From positions 1 to 29,240 of the forward strand of contig VGYW01000055.1 of assembly GCA_016872875.1 (NCBI GenBank): DNA of 29,240 bases. The letters are read 5' to 3'. Source of the DNA: Planctomycetota bacterium (GTDB taxonomy: Bacteria > Planctomycetota > PUPC01 > DSUN01). The notes beneath the pieces are model-generated. The model was not told the origin of the DNA, ran no database searches, and saw only the letters and a list, made by a program, of their open reading frames with translations. The translations under genes and the position numbers were made by a program. Positions within the stretch are counted from its first letter, which is position 1. Every line of letters begins with the position of its first letter. Of this stretch, positions 15,801 through 21,768 are shown piece after piece.

Positions 15801-18257
15801 TACGGGCTCGGCTCGCTCGGCGTCCCAGGAGCCGTCGGGTGACACTGTGCCGGAGTTGACCCGCACCTTTGCGGTGGGAAACAGGCTCGTGAACCGGCGG
15901 CGCAGTAGCCTTGCACCCTCGATGCGCCCTGACCAGTTCCGCTCCTCCTTCTCCCCACCGCCCTTCCCGGCTTCGAGCTTCAGCCCCTTGCCCTCATCGG
16001 GCGCCTCGAGGGCCGCCTCAAGCTCGTCGTCGGCGCCCTTCGTGAACGTGAAGCGGAGCGCGCGCGTAACTGTGCTTTCGGGCAGAGGAACCACGTTCCA
16101 AGTCGTTGCGGATTGGGGAGTTGGAAAGAGTGTCCACTGCTTCGGGTCCTCGGGGTCGGGCGGATAGGGGGCATCGGGCCTCAGGACGCTGAGCTTGAGC
16201 TTCGTGTCGTCCTGTTTGGGGATCGGGAGGACGATGCTGCCAATGGCGACCGGTCGCTTGAGGGCGAGGACGATGTGCTGCTGGCGGCCTGGGCCTTTGG
16301 TAGATTCGATGTAGACAAGCCCCTGTGGGCAGCCGGCCGGGGTGCCCTTGATGCGGAAGAGGCGGACGAAGTCGTTCCGCGGGTCGGGCACGTAGTCGAG
16401 GCTCGACTGCTTCTTGCGCGGGTAGCGGGGGAGGCAATTCTCGATGTCCACGTCGCCTATCCCCACGGCGTTGTTCAGCCAGTCGCTCCCGGCGTCAATC
16501 GCCAGATAGAGCTTGCCGCCGCCCGCGGCCATGCCCCGGATGCCGCGCTGCCGCTTCTCAGTCTGGCTCGCCATCAGGACTTCTTCGACCCGTTGGGTCT
16601 CGACGTCCACCGCCCACACGCGGTCCATGCCCTCCTCGCCGGAGGCGGACCAGCCCTGGTTCTCGACGAAGACGGTCTTGCCATCGGCGGCCATGCGGTG
16701 GGGGCCGCTCCAGGCGGCGAAGCTGTGGATGCCCCAACGCTTCTTTCCCGCGAGGTCGCAAGCGATGAAGCTGACGCCGCTCTCGGCGCAGCCCGCTCCG
16801 AAGAACACGTTGTCGCCCAGGGTGGTCACGCAGCAGGGGGGCGTGTGGTCGGCCATCCAGCCGCCGGGGCCGCTGGCGCCGTTGAGCCAGGGGGAGTTCT
16901 CGGGGGCGTTTGCCTCCACGTTCGGGTAGGGGGTCATGACGTAGCGGAGTTCGAGCGGTGGCCAGGCGAGGGCCTTCCATTCGTAAGTGCCTGGCGCCAC
17001 AAAGGTTCCGCGTTCGTCCCGCAGGTCCCATTGCTCGCTGTTCTCGCCCTTCTTGCGGTCGGCTCGGGCGGCCAGGTTCCGCACTCGCCGCCCCGCGGCG
17101 TCGTTGACCGCCATCGTGAACCTGCGGTCCTCGGGTAAGGTGTAGCGGATAGCGAACGGGGGCGGCACCGTCTCCCGCGAGCGGAAAGCCGGCACCGGTG
17201 CGCCGCCGAGGTCGGTGTAGGCGTGCGCCGCCTCGATGCGGGCGATCTGCGCGGGATTGGTCTTGAGGACGACGATGCGGATGCCACTCGTCTGGACCGG
17301 CTCGAAGGTGAGCCAGCGGCCGCCCGCGTCGGTCCGCTCTGCGTACTTCGCCAGCCGCTTCCACTCCTTCTCAACCGCGGCCACGGGGCTGAGGCCCGGC
17401 GGCCCGCGGAAGACCTCGAGCCGCATCAGCTCGAAGTTGTCCCGCAGGTATAGCCCCGCGAGGGTCCGCGGCTCGTCCCACGACAGCACGAACCAACTGG
17501 GGTCAACGTCCGACACTGGCGGGCGCGGGATGCGCTCCTGGGGGTCCTTGCCGGTGTTCTGCCAGGAGCCCCAGCCCTCGGTGACGCTGGCCGCCCGATA
17601 GGTGTGTGGCGGGCCGCCCTGGGAGTATTGGGTGAACTCACTTTCCGCCTGCGCCGTGGCGTCGGGCACGATGTTGTGGAGCCTTCGCGCCGAGAAGCGC
17701 AAACTCCGAAGCGTCGAACGCTGCCCGGACCGCCTCTCGCTGCACAGCACGGCGCGGGCCTTCGTGTCCGGCGGCAGCGTGACCAGGTGCGGGCGCGACT
17801 GGCTTGGATAGGCCGCCACAGGCACCCACTGCTCCTCCTTGCTCGGATCGCCTGGGTACGGCGCGCCCTCCTTCAGGTATCGAAGCTCGCCAAGCTCCAG
17901 CCACACGGAGCCGATTGGCACCGGCTTGTTGAAGGCGACCAGGTATTGGAAGAGCGAGGGCCTCTCGGCGGAGGCGGGCTCGCCGGCCGACCAGCCGCGG
18001 CTGTCGCGCGGCCGCGGCCCGAGGCCAAGCACCGCCAGCACCTCGTCGGGATTGGGCTGCACGGCCACGCCGTCGCGGAACCCCCTGCACGCCGCGAGGT
18101 CGAGCTCGGCCTTCGAGAACGGCGGCTCGAAGAGGGCGGGTGCCTCGGGCGTGGCGCCAAAGGCAACGGAAAGGCAAAAGGCAAAGGGCAAAAGGCAAAG
18201 GGCAAAAGGCCGTGCCACAATGAGGAGTGCGGAGTGAGATCGGGAGTGCGAAGTCAT
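12831..18257 (-). CDS. Large secreted protein with discoidin-like, NHL-like and CBM9-like regions
   Basis: 1808 residues from ATG 18257. Signal: MTSHSRSHSALLIVARPFAL followed by CLLPFAFCLSVAFGA, then TPEAPALFEPP. The first third has beta-sandwich segments like F5/8 type C domains (FVLSWDEPRTLAGLYLRDNF, GGRWLTFEPVQTSGIRIVVL), repeated around residue 860. Around 360-435 is a FlgD-like Ig stretch (FTMAVNDAAGRRVRNLAA). About 965-1130 reads as NHL/beta-propeller blades (PGALALSPAGELYTLSQSKV, SSIAVDKAGRLWAVEEQYWP). About 1505-1780 resembles a family 9 carbohydrate-binding module (IKVDGSLGDWDGVEPTPLMT, FRIAYDDERLYLAYEVRG). This region is broken in frame by two repeat insertions (13326-13398 and 13089-13107). 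The frame runs further upstream to 18617, but no start there has support and it would collide with the divergent gene. First gene of the train; function unknown, probably surface glycan binding. Confidence 0.85.
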   Translation of the reverse strand: MTSHSRSHSALLIVARPFALCLLPFAFCLSVAFGATPEAPALFEPPFSKAELDLAACRGFRDGVAVQPNPDEVLAVLGLGPRPRDSRGWSAGEPASAERPSLFQYLVAFNKPVPIGSVWLELGELRYLKEGAPYPGDPSKEEQWVPVAAYPSQSRPHLVTLPPDTKARAVLCSERRSGQRSTLRSLRFSARRLHNIVPDATAQAESEFTQYSQGGPPHTYRAASVTEGWGSWQNTGKDPQERIPRPPVSDVDPSWFVLSWDEPRTLAGLYLRDNFELMRLEVFRGPPGLSPVAAVEKEWKRLAKYAERTDAGGRWLTFEPVQTSGIRIVVLKTNPAQIARIEAAHAYTDLGGAPVPAFRSRETVPPPFAIRYTLPEDRRFTMAVNDAAGRRVRNLAARADRKKGENSEQWDLRDERGTFVAPGTYEWKALAWPPLELRYVMTPYPNVEANAPENSPWLNGASGPGGWMADHTPPCCVTTLGDNVFFGAGCAESGVSFIACDLAGKKRWGIHSFAAWSGPHRMAADGKTVFVENQGWSASGEEGMDRVWAVDVETQRVEEVLMASQTEKRQRGIRGMAAGGGKLYLAIDAGSDWLNNAVGIGDVDIENCLPRYPRKKQSSLDYVPDPRNDFVRLFRIKGTPAGCPQGLVYIESTKGPGRQQHIVLALKRPVAIGSIVLPIPKQDDTKLKLSVLRPDAPYPPDPEDPKQWTLFPTPQSATTWNVVPLPESTVTRALRFTFTKGADDELEAALEAPDEGKGLKLEAGKGGGEKEERNWSGRIEGARLLRRRFTSLFPTAKVRVNSGTVSPDGSWDAERAEPVTEEKPGIYVLEWPEPQRIRGLAIMEIDGKRTEIETYEGAAAPAEIAEKEGWKHIATYNQQRRYFYWPDDNNNSNARYIDGYVDLGSEVTTRAIRLRVIEQWVHREGDRAGLYGIRSDRGGLKLDPTRCRIYGVAPLQSIGGEQVPDPLVTRRIEVIDPKAKKVVKEVPFDRPGALALSPAGELYTLSQSKVMKVDLEGEKHQTVVSDLVAPTSLAFDGGGGLYVFDGGSERRSVRVYDAAGKFLRAIGAAGGTQVGPWDPTRFGSVSSIAVDKAGRLWAVEEQYWPKRISQWTTEGKFLREFLGNTSYGGGGVLDPWNKRRLFYGNLEFELDWEKGATRLKNLTWPDGWEAGELPIKIKGRVYMVTRTHEPGPTIPVGIVYLYEKDRLKRAAAFGLANYWRPLQRNGGVLAHLGKRVLEDHQFIWADRNGDGEVQLAEVAFSPKKVSGLSLFNRDLGAQAGTTRFQVKEFLPNGVPVYEAVEFPKLAAATKGWMSTLYRLDNGSFFHMGNPEAAYSADGEQFWSYRTEGAGGHALNSASPWHPAQVVSEFGWVGHETTNAGDLGEFVVFKTNVGSWTLWSSDGLLAGPIFRDIRDPKRVPWSMREHQRGLRLDDVTAGQEHFSGYFCRTFEDDKYYAVAGHNHASVVEVVGLDKFQRLSGKVTVSPEDVRKAQEWERRHASQAARRDVKVLDCFRALNPIKVDGSLGDWDGVEPTPLMTADYAKIHGIPHNAAFRIAYDDERLYLAYEVRGLGPLKNSGNQWDKLFKTGAAVDLCLGTDPKADPARKQAVAGDLRLLMTFASRPASRVPRPESPEAGHAARGTRDDEAPIAVVYRPVAPEAKPEEKWEVVSPVWKMSFDLVKILGAVQMARSGGGNQYVVEAAVPLGDLGLQGIAKGGTGVPPVRLKLDWGVLATDEGGTVVLGRHYWSNKATSVLADAPSEAALHPDLWGHVRFFDKGSKGIRLTEPKDLTPAGKAKDDGLKLELEEE
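13089..13107. repeat. Small palindromic element coding GTGVPPV
   Basis: CACAGGCG, GGA, CGCCTGTG: an 8-bp perfect stem with a 3-base loop, inside the CBM9-like region. On the coding strand it gives KGGTGVPPVRLK. From memory, GTGVPPV and its other-frame reading (GRDARAT, here RRDACAT) are frequent in planctomycete proteins, which suggests a dispersed palindromic repeat. Confidence 0.7.
13326..13398. repeat. GC-rich 7-bp inverted repeat inside coding sequence
   Basis: Left arm 13326-13352 is GTCCCGC, GTGCCGC, GTGCCGC, GTGCCC. Right arm 13368-13395 is four perfect GGGACGC units, then GAC. The arms pair with one G-G mismatch in most heptamers, the same six-of-seven design as the ATTTCNG hairpins. 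The insertion is in frame and codes SRPASRVPRPESPEAGHAAR in the CBM9-like region, where it probably forms an exposed loop. The same units recur at 26700-26796. Confidence 0.85.
18170..18209. repeat. Heptamer module 1 alone at the 5' end of the 1808-residue protein gene (40 bp)
   Basis: Five units of AAAGGCA or AAGGGCA plus AAAGG, the same length as module 1 at 3125 and 4753. The coding strand reads PFALCLLPFAFCL, the signal peptide core. A further AAAGGCA sits at 18159-18165. Modules 2 and 3 are absent. The leader and first codons (18226-18296) instead have a loose, diverged 7-bp pattern of the GAGTGCG and ATTGCGG kind. Confidence 0.85.
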
Positions 18258-18320
18258 GAATCCGAGGTCGCGAGCCAATGCGGATTGCGGGTTGCACGCT
18301 CTCGCCAACGAACGCCGCCC

Positions 18321-18349
18321 ATTGTACCGCAGCCCCGCGCGAAATGCAA
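18321..18349 (-). promoter_or_regulatory. Sigma70-like promoter for the minus-strand gene train
   Basis: On the minus strand, TTGCAT (18349-18344) and TACAAT (18326-18321) are separated by exactly 17 bases. Transcription would start near 18314, giving a leader of about 57 bases to ATG 18257. Each hexamer differs from consensus at one position. It lies in the only noncoding gap between the divergent genes. Confidence 0.65.
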
Positions 18350-18382
18350 AGCCGGCCGGCGCGCGAGCAACGAATCCCTCAC

Positions 18383-18411
18383 TTGACAGCCCGCCCGCGT
18401 TGTGGCGCAAT
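18383..18411 (+). promoter_or_regulatory. Candidate promoter for the restriction-modification gene
   Basis: A perfect TTGACA (18383-18388), a 17-base spacer and CGCAAT (18406-18411) preceded by TGG, an extended -10 arrangement. The -10 matches TATAAT at only three positions. The start of transcription would be near 18418, which argues for a translation start at 18448 rather than further upstream. Confidence 0.5.
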
Positions 18412-18437
18412 CGCGGGGTGAACTGCCGCGAGGATTC

Positions 18438-18442
18438 GGGGG
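18438..18442 (+). promoter_or_regulatory. Ribosome binding site supporting the TTG start at 18448
   Basis: GGGGG followed by AACCC and TTG at 18448; a second TTG at 18451 is also possible. GTG 18418 is the other candidate, but it has a poorer site and coincides with the predicted transcription start. Confidence 0.5.
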
Positions 18443-18447
18443 AACCC

Positions 18448-21400
18448 TTGTTGTCAGCGGAAGAAGCCACACTCGTCGCACTGCGGGCCTTCGCGGATTC
18501 CGTGAAGGGCAAGGCGGGCGCGCTCAGCCACGGCGAGCCCGAGGACCAGCTCAGGAAGCCGCTCGAGGTCTTGCTCGAGACAGTCGGCCAGGCGATCAAC
18601 GTCGGGGTCGTCTGCAAGGGGGAGACGCTTCTGCCCGGACGGCTGGGGAGGCCCGACTACGCGGTCCACGCCGGCGGCGTGCTCGCGGGCTACGTGGAGC
18701 TCAAGGCGCCGGGCGCGGGCGCCGACCCGCGCCACTTCAGGGGGCGCGACGCGAGGCAGTGGAAGCGTTTCCAGGCTCTTCCCAACCTCTTGTACAGCGA
18801 CGGGAACGAGTGGAGCCTTTGGCGGGAGGGCGAGCTCGTTCGCCCGATCGTCCGCCTCGAACGGGACGTCTCCGCCGCGGGAGGCAAGGCCGTTGCTGAG
18901 GAGCACGCCCGCGCGCTGCTCGATCTGCTGCGCGACTTCCTGGCGTGGGAGCCAGTGGTGCCCAGGAGGGCAGGGGAGTTGGCGGACCTGCTCGCGCCGC
19001 TGTGCAAGATGCTGCGGGAGGACGTGTTGGACGCTCTGCGGGCGGCCCCGTCGCCCCTCGAACGGCTTGCCCGCGATTGGCGCCAGATGCTGTTCCCGGA
19101 GGCCGACGATGCGCGCTTCGCCGACGCCTATGCGCAGACTGTGACCTTCGCGCTCCTGCTCGCGCGCAGCGAGGGCGCCTTCACGCTCGACATCCATCAA
19201 GCCGTGGCGCGCCTGGCCGGCGCGCACAGCCTCCTCTCCCGCGCACTCCTCGTGCTCACCGACGCCAAGGTGGAGCAGGAGATCTCGGCCTCCCTGCACC
19301 TGCTCCAGCGCGTGGTCAATGCCATTCCGGCCGAGACGTTCGCCCGGCAGGAGCGCGACCCGTGGCTCTACTTCTACGAGGAGTTCCTGGGCGCATACGA
19401 CCCGCTTCTGCGCAAGAACGCCGGCGTCTACTACACCCCCGTCCAGGTCGTCCAGGCGCAGGTTCGGCTCATTGACGAATTGCTCAGGGAGCGGCTGGGG
19501 AAGCCGCACGGGTTCGCCGACGCGGACGTGGTGACGCTGGACCCCGCGGTGGGCACGGGCACATATCTCCTCGGGGTGATCGAGCACGCGCTGGGGCGGA
19601 TCGAGGGGCGGCAGGGAGCGGGTGCCGTGCCGGGGCGGGCCACCGCGCTGGCACGTAACCTCTTCGGCTTCGAGATCATGGTCGGCCCCTTCGCTGTCTC
19701 CGAGCTCCGCGTGAGCCGCGCCCTCCAGGAGCGCGGCGCTGCCCTGCCCGACGAAGGGATTGGGGTCTATCTCACCGACACGCTCGAGTCGCCGAACGCG
19801 CAGCCGGCCGCGTTTCCGCAGTTCCTCGAGCCGCTGGCCGACCAGCATAGGCGCGCGCTGCGGGTGAAGGACAAGGTGCCCGTCCTCGTCTGCCTGGGCA
19901 ACCCGCCCTACGACCGCCACGAGGCGGCAGACCCGAAGGACGAACGGACGCGGGCCAAGACGGGCGGCTGGGTGCGCTGGGGCGACGACGGTGATCCGCA
20001 GAAGGCCATCCTCCGGCACTTCATCCAGCCGGCCGTCGAGGCCGGCCACGGCGGCGACGTGAAGAACCTCTACAACCTCTACGTTTACTTCTGGCGTTGG
20101 GCGCTCTGGAAGGTCTTCGAGCAGAAGGGCGCGATGGGGCCGGGGGTCGTCTCCTTCATCAGCGCCTCGTCGTACCTCACGGGCGACGCCTTCGCGGGCA
20201 TGCGGGAGCACCTGCGGCGGCTCTGCGACGAAATCTGGATCATAGACCTCGGGGGCGAGGGCCGCGGCGCGCGCCAGAGCGAGAACGTCTTCGACATCCG
20301 CACCCCCGTGGCCATCGCCATTGCCGCCTGCTATGGCAAGCCGAACCGGGAGAAGCCGGCAACGGTCCACTACACAAGCGTCGAGGGGACTCGGACAGAG
20401 AAACTGGCCCAGCTCGCCGCCATCGGCTCGTTCAGCGGCGTGGCCTGGCAGCGCTGCCCGGCGGCGTTTCAGGCGCCCTTCCACCCGGCGAGCGATGGGC
20501 GGTTCTTCGACTGGCCGCTCCTCACCGGCATCTTCCCGTGGCAGCATTCAGGCGTCCAACTGAAGCGCACCTGGCCAATCGCGCCAGAGAAGCAGACGCT
20601 CGAGCGGCGCTGGCGCGCTCTGCTCCGTGCGGCGGACATGGCCGAGGCGTTCCGGGAGACGGAGGACCGCCGCGTGGACAGGAGCTACCATGTGGGCTTG
20701 ACGGAGGATGCCTCGGCCACGCCGATTGGGAAACTGCCAAAGGATGCCCCTCCCCCGCCCGTCCAGCGGTACGCCTACCGGTCTTTCGATCGGCAGTTCA
20801 TTCTCGCGGACGGCCGCCTGATGTCGAGGCCCCGCCCGCCCCTCTGGCAGGCCATGGGCGAGAAGCAGGTCTTCCTGACCTCGATTCTCACCCTCCCGCT
20901 CGGCCCAGGCCCGGCGTTGGTGGCCTGCGCCCAGCTTCCCGATCTGCACTTCTTCGCCGCTGCTGCCGGTGGCGGCAAGGACGTGATCCCCCTCTACCGC
21001 GACCGTGCTGCTACCCAACCCAACGTCGCGGGCGCGGCGCTGGAGATAATCCGCAGGGCGACCGGCCTGCACGTGAACGTTGAAGACCTGGCCGCCTATC
21101 TGTATGCGGTGCTCGCCCATCCATGCTACGCGAGCACGTTTGCCAAGGAGCTTGGGCGGGTGGAGGTCCGCGTGCCGATCACGAAGGACGCGGCCACTTT
21201 CAGGAAGGCGCGGGCCATCGGCCGCCGGCTCCTCTGGCTTCACACCTACGGCGAACGCTTCGTGCCAGCCGGCAAGCAGCCGGGCGTGGTGCCGGCCGGG
21301 AAGGCGCGCTGCACCGGGGCGGTGCCGGGCGACCCAGAGCTCTATCCTGACACGTTCGCCTACGACGAGGCGACGAGGACGCTGCGGGTGGGCGAGGGGG

Positions 21401-21741
21401 AGTTCGCGCCCGTCGAGAAGACCGTGTGGGAGTTCCAGGTCTCGGGCCTGGAGGTCGTGAAATCGTGGCTGCGGTATCGCATGAAGAGCGGCTACGGCCG
21501 CAAGTCGTCGCCCCTCGACGGCATCCGGCCCGAGCGCTGGACCGAGCAGTTCACGACCGAGCTGCTGGAGCTTCTCTGGGTGCTGGAGGCCACCCTTGCC
21601 GAGTACCCGAGTCAGGCCGAGTTGCTCGACGAGGTGCTGAGGGGGCCGCTCTTCCGGGCCGATGACTTCCCGCCAGTGCCGGCCGAGCTGCGCAAGGCGC
21701 CCAAGCCGATCGGTCACCCGGAACTGCCTTTGGATGAGTAA
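18448..21741 (+). CDS. Single-chain restriction-modification enzyme (type IIG / ISP-like without helicase)
   Basis: 1097 residues combining endonuclease, N6-adenine methyltransferase and target recognition in one chain. Residues 70-86 carry a PD-(D/E)xK site: RPDYAVH with Asp70, then YVELKAP with Glu84 and Lys86. The methyltransferase has the S-adenosylmethionine motif DPAVGTGTYL from Asp365, preceded by GVYYTPVQVV, and the catalytic NPPY at 485-488. The order I then IV then recognition domain is that of gamma-class enzymes. The C-terminal part (VQRYAYRSFDRQFIL near 772-786) resembles the type ISP (LlaBIII-like) specificity domain. There is no DEAD/helicase block, so translocation as in true type ISP is not expected; MmeI-like type IIL is the closest design. 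Any recognition sequence is unknown. It is followed 27 bp later by an unrelated secreted-protein gene, with no other defence gene nearby. Confidence 0.88.
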   Translation: MLSAEEATLVALRAFADSVKGKAGALSHGEPEDQLRKPLEVLLETVGQAINVGVVCKGETLLPGRLGRPDYAVHAGGVLAGYVELKAPGAGADPRHFRGRDARQWKRFQALPNLLYSDGNEWSLWREGELVRPIVRLERDVSAAGGKAVAEEHARALLDLLRDFLAWEPVVPRRAGELADLLAPLCKMLREDVLDALRAAPSPLERLARDWRQMLFPEADDARFADAYAQTVTFALLLARSEGAFTLDIHQAVARLAGAHSLLSRALLVLTDAKVEQEISASLHLLQRVVNAIPAETFARQERDPWLYFYEEFLGAYDPLLRKNAGVYYTPVQVVQAQVRLIDELLRERLGKPHGFADADVVTLDPAVGTGTYLLGVIEHALGRIEGRQGAGAVPGRATALARNLFGFEIMVGPFAVSELRVSRALQERGAALPDEGIGVYLTDTLESPNAQPAAFPQFLEPLADQHRRALRVKDKVPVLVCLGNPPYDRHEAADPKDERTRAKTGGWVRWGDDGDPQKAILRHFIQPAVEAGHGGDVKNLYNLYVYFWRWALWKVFEQKGAMGPGVVSFISASSYLTGDAFAGMREHLRRLCDEIWIIDLGGEGRGARQSENVFDIRTPVAIAIAACYGKPNREKPATVHYTSVEGTRTEKLAQLAAIGSFSGVAWQRCPAAFQAPFHPASDGRFFDWPLLTGIFPWQHSGVQLKRTWPIAPEKQTLERRWRALLRAADMAEAFRETEDRRVDRSYHVGLTEDASATPIGKLPKDAPPPPVQRYAYRSFDRQFILADGRLMSRPRPPLWQAMGEKQVFLTSILTLPLGPGPALVACAQLPDLHFFAAAAGGGKDVIPLYRDRAATQPNVAGAALEIIRRATGLHVNVEDLAAYLYAVLAHPCYASTFAKELGRVEVRVPITKDAATFRKARAIGRRLLWLHTYGERFVPAGKQPGVVPAGKARCTGAVPGDPELYPDTFAYDEATRTLRVGEGEFAPVEKTVWEFQVSGLEVVKSWLRYRMKSGYGRKSSPLDGIRPERWTEQFTTELLELLWVLEATLAEYPSQAELLDEVLRGPLFRADDFPPVPAELRKAPKPIGHPELPLDE

Positions 21742-21768
21742 GCGGGAGGACCTGTTGGAGGGCTGAAC

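Noticed and set aside
18258..18617. Upstream extension of the 1808-residue protein to 18617
   Set aside because: It would run over the promoter pair and into the divergent coding region, and it puts 120 residues before a good signal peptide.
18454..20547. A 697-codon minus-strand frame opposite the restriction-modification gene
   Set aside because: The plus strand carries DPAVGTG, NPPY and a PD-ExK site; the minus frame has nothing recognisable.
18448..21741. PglX of a BREX system, or a DISARM methylase
   Set aside because: No PglZ, BrxB/C/L or DrmA/B-type genes in the neighbourhood, and the protein has its own N-terminal nuclease motif.
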